A stretch of DNA of 37,237 nucleotides from a virus. The notes under the pieces are model-generated. The model searched no databases. It was not told the origin of the DNA and worked only from the letters and a program-made list of their open reading frames with translations. The DNA lies in IMG/VR virus record IMGVR_UViG_3300022602_002272, positions 1 to 37,237 of that record; one strand, given 5' to 3'. The position numbers were made by a program, and so were the translations under genes. Positions 31,061 through 37,237 of this stretch are shown here, one piece after another (positions within the stretch are counted from its first letter, which is position 1; each line of letters begins with the position of its first letter).

Positions 31061-31747
31061 GCAATGTTGAACAATTTGGGTGTATAAAAAGTCTGCCCAA
31101 GCCGAGTGTGCATCGGGACCAAAATGGTATCCGTTAGATTTTGTGACTTCAAATCCCTGTTCTATACACCAGTTGTAATATGTAAAACTTTTGTTGTATG
31201 GTTCTAGATACGCGCCACCCCAGTCTAATTCTGGTACATTGGCGAACGGTTCGTAACAAGTAAAGAAGTAGTGATTGATACCATACTTTTCCAAGAAATT
31301 GTGAAAGTTATGTATAGTCCTGTGTGCTTTGTTAATGCGTGTTTGGTAGTCTAGGGTTACTATCCATTTTTGGTACTGCTCTTTAATCTCTAAGGGCCAA
31401 TCCGCACCAATACCGCCTGCGTTTACTTGATGGTATCGGTCCTTGTGAAACCATTCTTCACGCTCCCAAGTACTCCATCCAATCACAATCAAGTCTGGAA
31501 ATTCGTGTTCCAACAAATAATTTTCAGTCGTTCGAGTAATTCTTGCGTTACTAGCAGCACTTTCGGCATCACAATGTAGTGTAGCACCCAGTCTGTCTGC
31601 TAGTCGTTGTCCCCAACTTACGGCAAGATTGTCAGGATGTGGTGCACGACCAAATGCCCACAACTTGGGATCATCTTGTGCGAAACAATAGTCGTTTACT
31701 GCTTCGCCTGCGGCAGTATGACTATCACCGTTGACGTATAGGATCAT
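31046..31747 (-). CDS. SGNH/GDSL hydrolase-like protein
   Basis: 233 residues. YVNGDSHTAAGEAVNDY at residues 4-20 is block I, SAASNARI is the Asn block, LIVIGWSTWEREEWF is shared in pattern with the SGNH gene at 10172-10810, and GPDAHSAWADFL near the C-terminus carries the catalytic His. A single SGNH domain with no signal peptide. It overlaps the upstream gene by 23 bases. Probably an ester hydrolase or acyltransferase; substrate unknown. Confidence 0.8.
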   Translation of the reverse strand: MILYVNGDSHTAAGEAVNDYCFAQDDPKLWAFGRAPHPDNLAVSWGQRLADRLGATLHCDAESAASNARITRTTENYLLEHEFPDLIVIGWSTWEREEWFHKDRYHQVNAGGIGADWPLEIKEQYQKWIVTLDYQTRINKAHRTIHNFHNFLEKYGINHYFFTCYEPFANVPELDWGGAYLEPYNKSFTYYNWCIEQGFEVTKSNGYHFGPDAHSAWADFLYTQIVQHCLTKK

Positions 31748-32057
31748 CTTGTTTAACTAATGCCATAACTACTTGAAGACGCTCAAACACATCTGCCACT
31801 GCGGGATGATCGTGATATCTTACCGCATCGTCTAAAAGAGCCTTTAATGCAGTATACTTGGCAAAGTCACTGACTAGAGGGAACAGATAAGTTTTACCAT
31901 CGGTCTTGAGTATTGTAGTTTTCTCTGTCGGGGCAGCTACCTTAATGGTAACATGAGATCCTGTTGGCGGAGGAGTAGTAAACATAATAGTGCCCTCGCC
32001 TGTGCGATAATCAAAGCCAGGCACCTGCAGTACACCATTTAAAAAAACGCTTATCAT
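31725..32057 (-). CDS. Unknown phage protein
   Basis: 110 residues. N-terminal beta part (ISVFLNGVLQVPGFDYRTGE, GTIMFTTPPPTGSHVTIKV) is like short immunoglobulin or baseplate-type beta domains; the C-terminal half is helical (SDFAKYTALKALLDDAVRYH). It overlaps the upstream gene by 4 bases. Perhaps a virion-associated protein, but no family is recognised. Confidence 0.7.
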   Translation of the reverse strand: MISVFLNGVLQVPGFDYRTGEGTIMFTTPPPTGSHVTIKVAAPTEKTTILKTDGKTYLFPLVSDFAKYTALKALLDDAVRYHDHPAVADVFERLQVVMALVKQDDPIRQR

Positions 32058-32299
32058 TCTCGGTATGCTGGATTGGGAAACTCAAGTTCGAACACGTAGA
32101 ACTTGTTGCCATCAGTATCTTTAAGAGTTTCCAATGTGCGATTCTGTTCCGCTTCGCTCTGTGTCAAATAGAATCCTGACCCAATATAAGCAGCACCAGC
32201 GGCAGCAGTGCCAGTGGTGCTAAAGTTCAGAGTTGTCTTTGTTGACAGTCTGATTAACTGATAGACCCGCATGGTCTTGGGTATTGGTAGGGATTCCAT
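32054..32299 (-). CDS. Small unknown phage protein
   Basis: 81 residues. Contains a Gly/Ala-rich stretch (TGTAAAGAAYIGSGFYLTQ) and a C-terminal strand (KFYVFELEFPNPAYRE). The ATG overlaps the stop of the upstream gene as TAATG. No family recognised. Confidence 0.7.
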   Translation of the reverse strand: MESLPIPKTMRVYQLIRLSTKTTLNFSTTGTAAAGAAYIGSGFYLTQSEAEQNRTLETLKDTDGNKFYVFELEFPNPAYRE

Positions 32300-32730
32300 T
32301 AACTGGCCTCGCTGCGTCCGTCACCTATATTTTTGCGATCAATCACACGAGGACGGGCGTCAATTGGTTGATTGGATTCCCATTGTTCAAAAGTTTCCAT
32401 GGCAATATTTTTACATACTGTTTGGAACCAACGATCAACAATCACGCTGTCTTCTTCGTTTGCTTTACTTTGATATCCGGCTCGTACAAGTTTTGCAATG
32501 AACTTATCGTTCCAATCCAGTTCAAATGCTCCATTGCCAATATTATCTGGATCGAGTTCAATACTGATAATATCAACATACGGTTCATCATTATCATCGG
32601 CAATTTGCTTTGCTGATTTAGTTTCCAGTGTACTGACTTTTTTAACGCCAGTGGTTTTCTTTGCCGGAGCTTTCTTTACTGGCTTAGTTTCTTCTTGTGC
32701 TAATTCTACTTTTGGCTTTCTAGTTGCCAT
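32299..32730 (-). CDS. Unknown phage protein with a Lys-rich N-terminal tail
   Basis: 143 residues. Residues 1-40 are Lys/Pro/Thr rich and disordered (PVKKAPAKKTTGVKKVSTLE), the rest a small acidic fold (DIISIELDPDNIGNGAFELD, WNDKFIAKLVRAGYQSK) with a helical end (WFQTVCKNIAMETFEQW). The first ATG at 32730 has GGGGA upstream (GGGGAACTTAAT), a fair ribosome site. No known function. Confidence 0.75.
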   Translation of the reverse strand: MATRKPKVELAQEETKPVKKAPAKKTTGVKKVSTLETKSAKQIADDNDEPYVDIISIELDPDNIGNGAFELDWNDKFIAKLVRAGYQSKANEEDSVIVDRWFQTVCKNIAMETFEQWESNQPIDARPRVIDRKNIGDGRSEAS

Positions 32731-32748
32731 ATTAAGTTCCCCATTAAT

Positions 32749-33327
32749 TTATTCTGGTTTATTTTTTGATAACCAAAGATCATGTATTTCTGTTGCAGTT
32801 TGTCTATCTAATTCTGTGTGCAATGTTTGCTCAATATAATCAATTATTATTTTTGATGACTGAAATAGTAGTTCAGCATCTATATTAAAAAAATCATCCT
32901 CTTGAAATAACGCTGCCAAACTTTCTTGACTATATAATATTCGTTGTTCTTCCCAAAAATATTCATGATTATTAAACCCAGGATTAAATGCCGACATTCT
33001 TTTATAGGCATTACCGGTTTTAAATTTTGGTAAATTAATAATCAAGTATTTTCTATTTGGAAGCTTTCTCAATAATGCTTTACTAAAGAGATATTCCCCG
33101 ATATGCCCACATAGTACATTATTCTGTGCCAGTAAATCATTTAAATTGAAATAGATATCACCATAGTTTAAATTTTTAATTTTAGAATAATGAGCATTTT
33201 CTATGTTCGACTGGTACTTTGAATAATCTACTTGCCTATAAAATCTGCTACTTAAACCAATTAAGTTTGCCAGATGATTGCCGCCTGAGCCAGGTGAAAA
33301 AATTATAAATATATTTTCTTTTTCCAT
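32749..33327 (-). CDS. P-loop protein, sulfotransferase-like
   Basis: 192 residues. IFIIFSPGSGGNHLANLI at residues 6-23 is a P-loop-like phosphate site of the type found in PAPS-dependent sulfotransferases. YLIINLPKF and a conserved end (DRQTATEIHDLWLSKN) complete the family look, though the PAPS-binding second motif is not clear. AT-rich with no Shine-Dalgarno, so likely a cargo gene. If a true sulfotransferase it would sulfate a glycan or nucleoside, and the kinase with DUF2061 could supply PAPS. Assignment tentative. Confidence 0.55.
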   Translation of the reverse strand: MEKENIFIIFSPGSGGNHLANLIGLSSRFYRQVDYSKYQSNIENAHYSKIKNLNYGDIYFNLNDLLAQNNVLCGHIGEYLFSKALLRKLPNRKYLIINLPKFKTGNAYKRMSAFNPGFNNHEYFWEEQRILYSQESLAALFQEDDFFNIDAELLFQSSKIIIDYIEQTLHTELDRQTATEIHDLWLSKNKPE

Positions 33328-33363
33328 TTAACTTATTTACAGCAAAATTCAATCATCTGCAAA

Positions 33364-34212
33364 TTAAGTCCCCCATTCATTTTTAAATAGTGGCACTTGC
33401 AATCGGTCGCTGTAACGCCAACCCTTCCGCATGGCCATTTCTGCCACTGCTCTATTGTTCAAGGTATAAACACTTTCAACCCCACCCACTGGCATAAGAT
33501 ATATATGTCCTTTGAAGCCTGCTGTGCGATATTCCTCTACGACACTTTCAATCTCTGCTAGATCAGTGTCATGTGCCACAACAAACTTAAGATAAGTTGT
33601 ACCCACTTCCTCGTATTCGCATACAATTTTGGGCTTGATAGCATCGTCATGTGCTTCTCCACTTGTGCTAATCTTTGGACTAACACTGAAAGTGATTTCT
33701 CGTTCTGGATTCTGTGCGCGCCAGCCTTTTAAGAAATTATATGTAGATGCTTCTAACCATTGTGTTCCATTTGTCTCAAAGGTCAATTCCTTAAGATCAA
33801 ACATGAACGGAGTAGTTAGCAAATCAGCATAACTCTTTTGCCACCCTAAGAGCGGTTCACCACCTGTGATAACCAAGTGCGTATCGCCCCAAGAGCCTCC
33901 AGGCAATATAGCCCTACAACGATCGGCAATAGCATCAGTTGTAAGCATAGGACTAAGATTCTTAAAATCAGGGTGCCAACTAGCATAACTGTCGCATCCA
34001 GTATTTGTGAGAGGTAAGTCTTCATATTTTTTGTATTGATTAATGTTGATTGCAATTGTATCTGCTTCTGTACTTAGTTGACCCTTAGGCATACCGAAAC
34101 CAGCGCACTTAAAATTGCAACCAAAAGTACGGAGAAATACACTAGGTACACCCATGTAACGGCCTTCGCCTTGAATGCTATAAAATAATTCTGCGATTTT
34201 AATCTTTGCCAT
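33364..34212 (-). CDS. queE: 7-carboxy-7-deazaguanine synthase (radical SAM)
   Basis: 282 residues. Converts carboxytetrahydropterin to 7-carboxy-7-deazaguanine on the way to preQ0. The N-terminus IKIAELFYSIQGEGRYMGVP and FLRTFGCNFKCAGF match QueE; THLVITGGEPLL is the GGE block. The usual third cluster Cys is not in the CX3CX2C position: the next is in GCDSYASWHP, 36 residues after the second, giving CX3CX36C. SD AAGGAAG precedes the ATG. It overlaps the MazG-like gene by 14 bases; QueD lies about 2.1 kb upstream on the same strand. Confidence 0.9.
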   Translation of the reverse strand: MAKIKIAELFYSIQGEGRYMGVPSVFLRTFGCNFKCAGFGMPKGQLSTEADTIAININQYKKYEDLPLTNTGCDSYASWHPDFKNLSPMLTTDAIADRCRAILPGGSWGDTHLVITGGEPLLGWQKSYADLLTTPFMFDLKELTFETNGTQWLEASTYNFLKGWRAQNPEREITFSVSPKISTSGEAHDDAIKPKIVCEYEEVGTTYLKFVVAHDTDLAEIESVVEEYRTAGFKGHIYLMPVGGVESVYTLNNRAVAEMAMRKGWRYSDRLQVPLFKNEWGT

Positions 34213-34492
34213 CTATTTCTTCCTTGAATATGTTTGACCATTGTTTTAACTTTTGAATTTTGTTAGTCTTAGCGATATTTAGGCTGTCTTGCTTGATAAG
34301 ATTTTTTTCCAGCATGATATCAACCATTGCCAATAAGTCGCCCAATTCTTCTTCTAAATGTTCTCTATTTGTTTTTGGCTTACCTGGCTTGATATTGTCG
34401 ATACCAAAACGGTGACATTTACTTATCGCTTGAATAACTTCTGCACATTCTTCACTGAGAATGTTCATTACTTCATGTTCTTTGTTGTTCAT
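34199..34492 (-). CDS. MazG-like nucleotide pyrophosphohydrolase
   Basis: 97 residues, all-alpha. ILSEECAEVIQAISKCHRFG and HLEEELGDLLAMVDIMLEKN carry the ExxE...ExxD metal-binding pattern of the MazG superfamily, which hydrolyses nucleoside triphosphates to monophosphates. Single-domain short form, usual in phages. No Shine-Dalgarno is seen before the ATG. It may adjust nucleotide pools, or handle ppGpp or non-canonical nucleotides, next to the deazaguanine genes. Confidence 0.85.
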   Translation of the reverse strand: MNNKEHEVMNILSEECAEVIQAISKCHRFGIDNIKPGKPKTNREHLEEELGDLLAMVDIMLEKNLIKQDSLNIAKTNKIQKLKQWSNIFKEEIDGKD

Positions 34493-34506
34493 AATTTACC
34501 GTGTGA

Positions 34507-35946
34507 TTATTTAAATGCTAAAAATGTTGTGAAACAGAAATCAGCATCAATTATAGAAACTTTTTTAAAGTTAATTGTCCTTAGTGTTTCGAGATACCAT
34601 TCAGGTGGGTCAATAAACATTACATCCACGAGACTGTTTGCTTTCTCTGTAATTTCTCTCAATGAAACGCCTTGTGTCTTCTTGAACTCGTGATACATGG
34701 TCAAATTTTCTGAATCATTATATGTCTTGTCTGTCAAAATCAAGAATGCACCGGGCTTCATTGACTGATATATGTCTCTTAAATATTTTTGTTTATCTTT
34801 TATAAAATGCAAAGTCCAATTACAAATCACAACGTCAAATAGTCCAAGATTTACTGGAAAATTTTCTTGGTTGACAAGATATGCTATATTACCGATACCA
34901 TCATTTTTTGCTTGATCTAGCATTGACTGGCTAGAATCTATGCCTACTAGATTATGATATCCTGCATTTGATAGTTGAGTAAGAGTATATCCAGTTGCGC
35001 AACCAACATCTATGATCCTGTAATTATTATTAAATGGGGTCAGTAATGTTTTGCATAGATCAACTGATTTTTTGACAACCCTCTCATAACCAGGGATATG
35101 ATGTTTTGCATAATCAACAAACTCATTTGCTACCTGTGCATCAAATTTCCATTTAGTTTCATTATTGAATTTTTGTGTTTTGAATTGTTCTTCTGCGGTC
35201 AGATTATATTTTTCCTTGCTGTTAGCAAATGAAACACAAAATCTATTAACATACTCATTCTTCAATGAATGTGTTAACTCATCAGTAAAATTGTTTTCTA
35301 GACAAAAATTATTTTTCAATAACATGTTTGTTAAGTATGGCATAGTCATCATAGATGCTTTAACAGGAAATCCTGTACCACTAGATGCTCCAACGGTTTT
35401 AAAGTCAACCAATTCAACAATGGGTAAAGAATCAATATCGATTTCACTATTCATCGATTTTAATTGTACTACAAGTGGAGACTCTATGCAATCTATAATT
35501 ACTCTTTCATTGGTTAATGAGACAACATTTTTAACAAACGCTTCAATATCTGTAGCATAGTATATGACACCAAATGCTATAACTACATCATATTTTTCTC
35601 TATTGCTTTCAAAAAAGTCAGTAAACGATTTATTCAGAATCTTCCAGTCTTGATTATGAAAGTATTTTTCTAAATTTTCCACCGCCAAATCGGCAAAATC
35701 TTTATCTATTTCTACACCCACATAAGTTTTTGCACCATTGTGCAGCGCCCACGCCCCAGTAGCGCCAACACAGCAACCCAAATCTAAAATTGATTTTCCT
35801 TTGATAAATTCTGGTGATGCAATTATCGAATGACGAACATATTGAAGTTTGGGATTTATATTATAACCACCCGAGAGCGATGTTCCCCTTTTACTTCTAG
35901 GGTCGTTATCAACAAACTCTGGCATATCAATGAAAATATTTTTCAT
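34507..35946 (-). CDS. Two-domain SAM-dependent methyltransferase
   Basis: 479 residues with two Rossmann methyltransferase domains. The first has ILDLGCCVGATGAWAL (motif I), VGVEIDKDF and DVVIAFGVIYYA. The second has IIDVGCATGYTLTQLSNAG, LVGIDSSQSMLDQAKNDG and LFDVVICNWTLHFIKDKQ. Both keep the SAM-binding glycine loop, so both may be active. The gene is AT-rich and lacks a Shine-Dalgarno, and is flanked by phage genes of normal composition. Targets may be a small molecule or a glycan; the order of the two activities is unknown. Confidence 0.85.
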   Translation of the reverse strand: MKNIFIDMPEFVDNDPRSKRGTSLSGGYNINPKLQYVRHSIIASPEFIKGKSILDLGCCVGATGAWALHNGAKTYVGVEIDKDFADLAVENLEKYFHNQDWKILNKSFTDFFESNREKYDVVIAFGVIYYATDIEAFVKNVVSLTNERVIIDCIESPLVVQLKSMNSEIDIDSLPIVELVDFKTVGASSGTGFPVKASMMTMPYLTNMLLKNNFCLENNFTDELTHSLKNEYVNRFCVSFANSKEKYNLTAEEQFKTQKFNNETKWKFDAQVANEFVDYAKHHIPGYERVVKKSVDLCKTLLTPFNNNYRIIDVGCATGYTLTQLSNAGYHNLVGIDSSQSMLDQAKNDGIGNIAYLVNQENFPVNLGLFDVVICNWTLHFIKDKQKYLRDIYQSMKPGAFLILTDKTYNDSENLTMYHEFKKTQGVSLREITEKANSLVDVMFIDPPEWYLETLRTINFKKVSIIDADFCFTTFLAFK

Positions 35947-35980
35947 AATTTACAAAAATTGTTGTCGCATACTACTGCTT

Positions 35981-36193
35981 TCATTGATCTGCCCCAAGTA
36001 GTTTGAGAATTTCCTGTGTTAGTCTGTGTTGATGCCCGTTGCTTGTGTGCATGTAATCGTACTGTATCTGAATGAAATCAAATTCTGGCATACCTTGATG
36101 TTGCATCTTGATATGAACTGTGCCCGTCATGTCCTTTTCTGCCCAAATCTTAGTTGGCAAAATTTCTACAATAGTTCCCGTTTGAATTTCCAT
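35981..36193 (-). CDS. Small unknown phage protein
   Basis: 70 residues from the ATG at 36193, which overlaps the upstream stop as TAATG; a TTG 4 codons earlier is an alternative. Beta pattern at the start (QTGTIVEILPTKIWAEKDMT, GTVHIKMQHQG) and a C-terminal helix. No family recognised. Confidence 0.7.
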   Translation of the reverse strand: MEIQTGTIVEILPTKIWAEKDMTGTVHIKMQHQGMPEFDFIQIQYDYMHTSNGHQHRLTQEILKLLGADQ

Positions 36194-36369
36194 TATTGAT
36201 TCCAATGTCGTATTACACCTGCCACAATAAAGCAGTTAGTTACGATGTATGATAGCACAATAGCTGTGCGAATGCAAGCAATACGGTCTGATTCTCGATC
36301 CGTATTGCCTGCTTTTTCGCCCAAAGCCTTGGCCCAAAGTCTCCATACTTTATGCAAATAAGTCCTCAT
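36193..36369 (-). CDS. Small single-span membrane protein
   Basis: 58 residues from the ATG at 36369; the longer frame lies within queD. RTYLHKVWRLWAKALGEKAG is a basic N-terminal helix and TAIVLSYIVTNCFIVAGVI is one transmembrane segment near the C-terminus, giving an N-in, C-out layout with a short tail (RHWNQ). It overlaps queD by 20 bases. Role unknown; possibly in host membrane or lysis timing, but nothing shows it. Confidence 0.65.
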   Translation of the reverse strand: MRTYLHKVWRLWAKALGEKAGNTDRESDRIACIRTAIVLSYIVTNCFIVAGVIRHWNQ

Positions 36370-36850
36370 TCCATTCTCTGTGGCCTTCACGGAAAGCCAT
36401 GTTGCTTTGTGTTTCACGCACTTCTACACGATAACACCACAGGCGTTCAGCTTCGCCTGGGCCCCACATCTCAGGAATGTAAACGCCATTCACATACTTG
36501 TAGAGCATGTCGCTGAGACCTTCACAGCCCAGTTTGGGTAACACAACAATCTTGGCCATCTTCTTGGCTTCTAACAGTTTGTAAGTTTCCATTTCTGGAT
36601 CATCTGCTGCCACAATGAGCGTATGGTCAAATTGATCTTCAAGTGTACGCTTAAGTTCTTTGAGTCCGCCGTAGTCTGCGGCCCAGTTGCGAACATCAAG
36701 GTCATTGGTACCAAAGAAGAACTTCATACTGAAGCTGTATCCATGAATCAAATTACAATGGCTATCTGCTCGCCATTGACGATAAGCGCAAGGAAATGCG
36801 TCATGGTACTCTTTGGTACTTGTATATTTGTATTGAACGGGTGTAAACAT
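36350..36850 (-). CDS. queD: 6-carboxytetrahydropterin synthase
   Basis: 166 residues. Converts dihydroneopterin triphosphate to carboxytetrahydropterin, the substrate of QueE. SHCNLIHGYSFSMKFFFG carries the Cys and two of the zinc-binding His residues; the usual HGH is HGY here. FDHTLIVAADDP provides the later His and Asp, and RVEVRETQSNMAF matches the C-terminal Glu block. Full family length. The first residues (MFTPVQYKYTSTKEYHDAFP) are slightly longer than some bacterial forms. The stop of the upstream gene overlaps the ATG. Confidence 0.9.
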   Translation of the reverse strand: MFTPVQYKYTSTKEYHDAFPCAYRQWRADSHCNLIHGYSFSMKFFFGTNDLDVRNWAADYGGLKELKRTLEDQFDHTLIVAADDPEMETYKLLEAKKMAKIVVLPKLGCEGLSDMLYKYVNGVYIPEMWGPGEAERLWCYRVEVRETQSNMAFREGHREWNEDLFA

Positions 36851-37107
36851 TAGATTGCCTCGACTTTCTTTGCTTTGCGAGATAATGCGTTGTCCATATC
36901 ATTTTGAGATAGCCCTAACCAGTCTGGATCTCCTGACATGCCTGTTTCTAGTGATAGTTTACCATTCATATATGTAGATTGAAATATTTCATATCTCAAA
37001 ACATTCTTTTGTTTATCTACATATTTGTAGACACGACTTTTTACTAGAACATTACCAAGTAATGGTGACTCGTATTCGTAATTGCCAATGTAACTGTTAT
37101 TTGCCAT
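36850..37107 (-). CDS. Small unknown phage protein
   Basis: 85 residues. Tyr-rich beta part (GNYEYESPLLGNVLVKSRVY, KQKNVLRYEIFQSTYMNGK) and a C-terminal helix (LSQNDMDNALSRKAKK). AGGAG lies 9 bases before the ATG, and a good promoter lies upstream, so it probably begins the queD transcript. Function unknown. Confidence 0.72.
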   Translation of the reverse strand: MANNSYIGNYEYESPLLGNVLVKSRVYKYVDKQKNVLRYEIFQSTYMNGKLSLETGMSGDPDWLGLSQNDMDNALSRKAKKVEAI

Positions 37108-37126
37108 TATTTTTCTCCTATGTTAA

Positions 37127-37156
37127 ATTTTAGCATAGGCTGGCGGAATTTGTAAA
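37127..37156 (-). promoter_or_regulatory. Sigma70-type promoter before the queD gene group
   Basis: On the minus strand TTTACA (37151-37156), an 18-base spacer and TAAAAT (37127-37132), about 20 bases before the ATG at 37107, with AGGAG in the leader. The 130-base right end of the window otherwise shows no gene. Confidence 0.55.
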
Positions 37157-37237
37157 GCGGGACGAAGCCAAAGACCGCTTTGTATTTAATCTCTAGAATA
37201 TATTGGGTTTTAGTAATTGAATTATTTTGCTTTTTTC

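Noticed and set aside
1-37237. tRNA genes, CRISPR arrays, insertion sequences and attachment sites
   Set aside because: Gaps are too short and no cloverleaf, regularly spaced repeat, transposase motif or integrase was seen.

Overview
This window reads as part of a large T4-like (myovirus-type) tailed phage genome, probably from an aquatic bacterium. The evidence is extreme coding density, genes overlapping by ATGA or TAATG, many small conserved phage-type ORFs, and a set of nucleotide-metabolism and DNA genes usual in such phages: thymidylate synthase, dihydrofolate reductase, MazG-like pyrophosphohydrolase, a T4 RNase H-like 5'-3' exonuclease, QueD and QueE. No capsid, tail, terminase or polymerase gene is visible, and I found no tRNA, CRISPR array or insertion sequence. 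Composition is moderately AT-rich, with clearly more AT-rich cargo genes interspersed. No gap between genes exceeds about 130 bases, and the host cannot be named from this sequence.

Layout: (1) 1-12865, plus strand: the end of an unknown gene, then six consecutive overlapping radical SAM enzymes of the phage 'twitch domain' type, an unknown protein, two SGNH-hydrolase-like proteins with a 33-residue ORF between them, a NodU/TobZ-type carbamoyltransferase and a P-loop kinase fused to a DUF2061 membrane domain. (2) 12852-17319: a glycosyltransferase-like gene on minus, whose start codon overlaps the start codon of a divergent plus-strand 820-residue repeat protein, then a protein that looks like a packaged ADP-ribosyltransferase. 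(3) 17307-37107, all minus: DegT-type sugar aminotransferase, sugar epimerase, thyA, an SGNH-like gene, DHFR, several small phage proteins, a MoxR AAA ATPase and DUF2201/VWA metallopeptidase pair, a dense run of small unknown genes, a 5'-3' exonuclease, a third minus-strand cargo stretch (SGNH, sulfotransferase-like, two-domain methyltransferase), and the 7-deazaguanine genes queE and queD.

How the genes may work together: aminotransferase, epimerase, glycosyltransferase-like protein, carbamoyltransferase, kinase and SGNH (acyl-transfer or hydrolysis) proteins around six radical SAM enzymes suggest a phage-encoded pathway that builds or decorates an unusual glycan or other small molecule. The product and target are inferred, not shown. 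QueE and QueD point to preQ0-type 7-deazaguanine synthesis, which some phages use to modify their DNA. The MoxR/VWA pair is a chaperone-like unit of unknown target. Minus-strand transcription is marked by several good sigma70-type promoters, one strong terminator and a few T4-late-like motifs.
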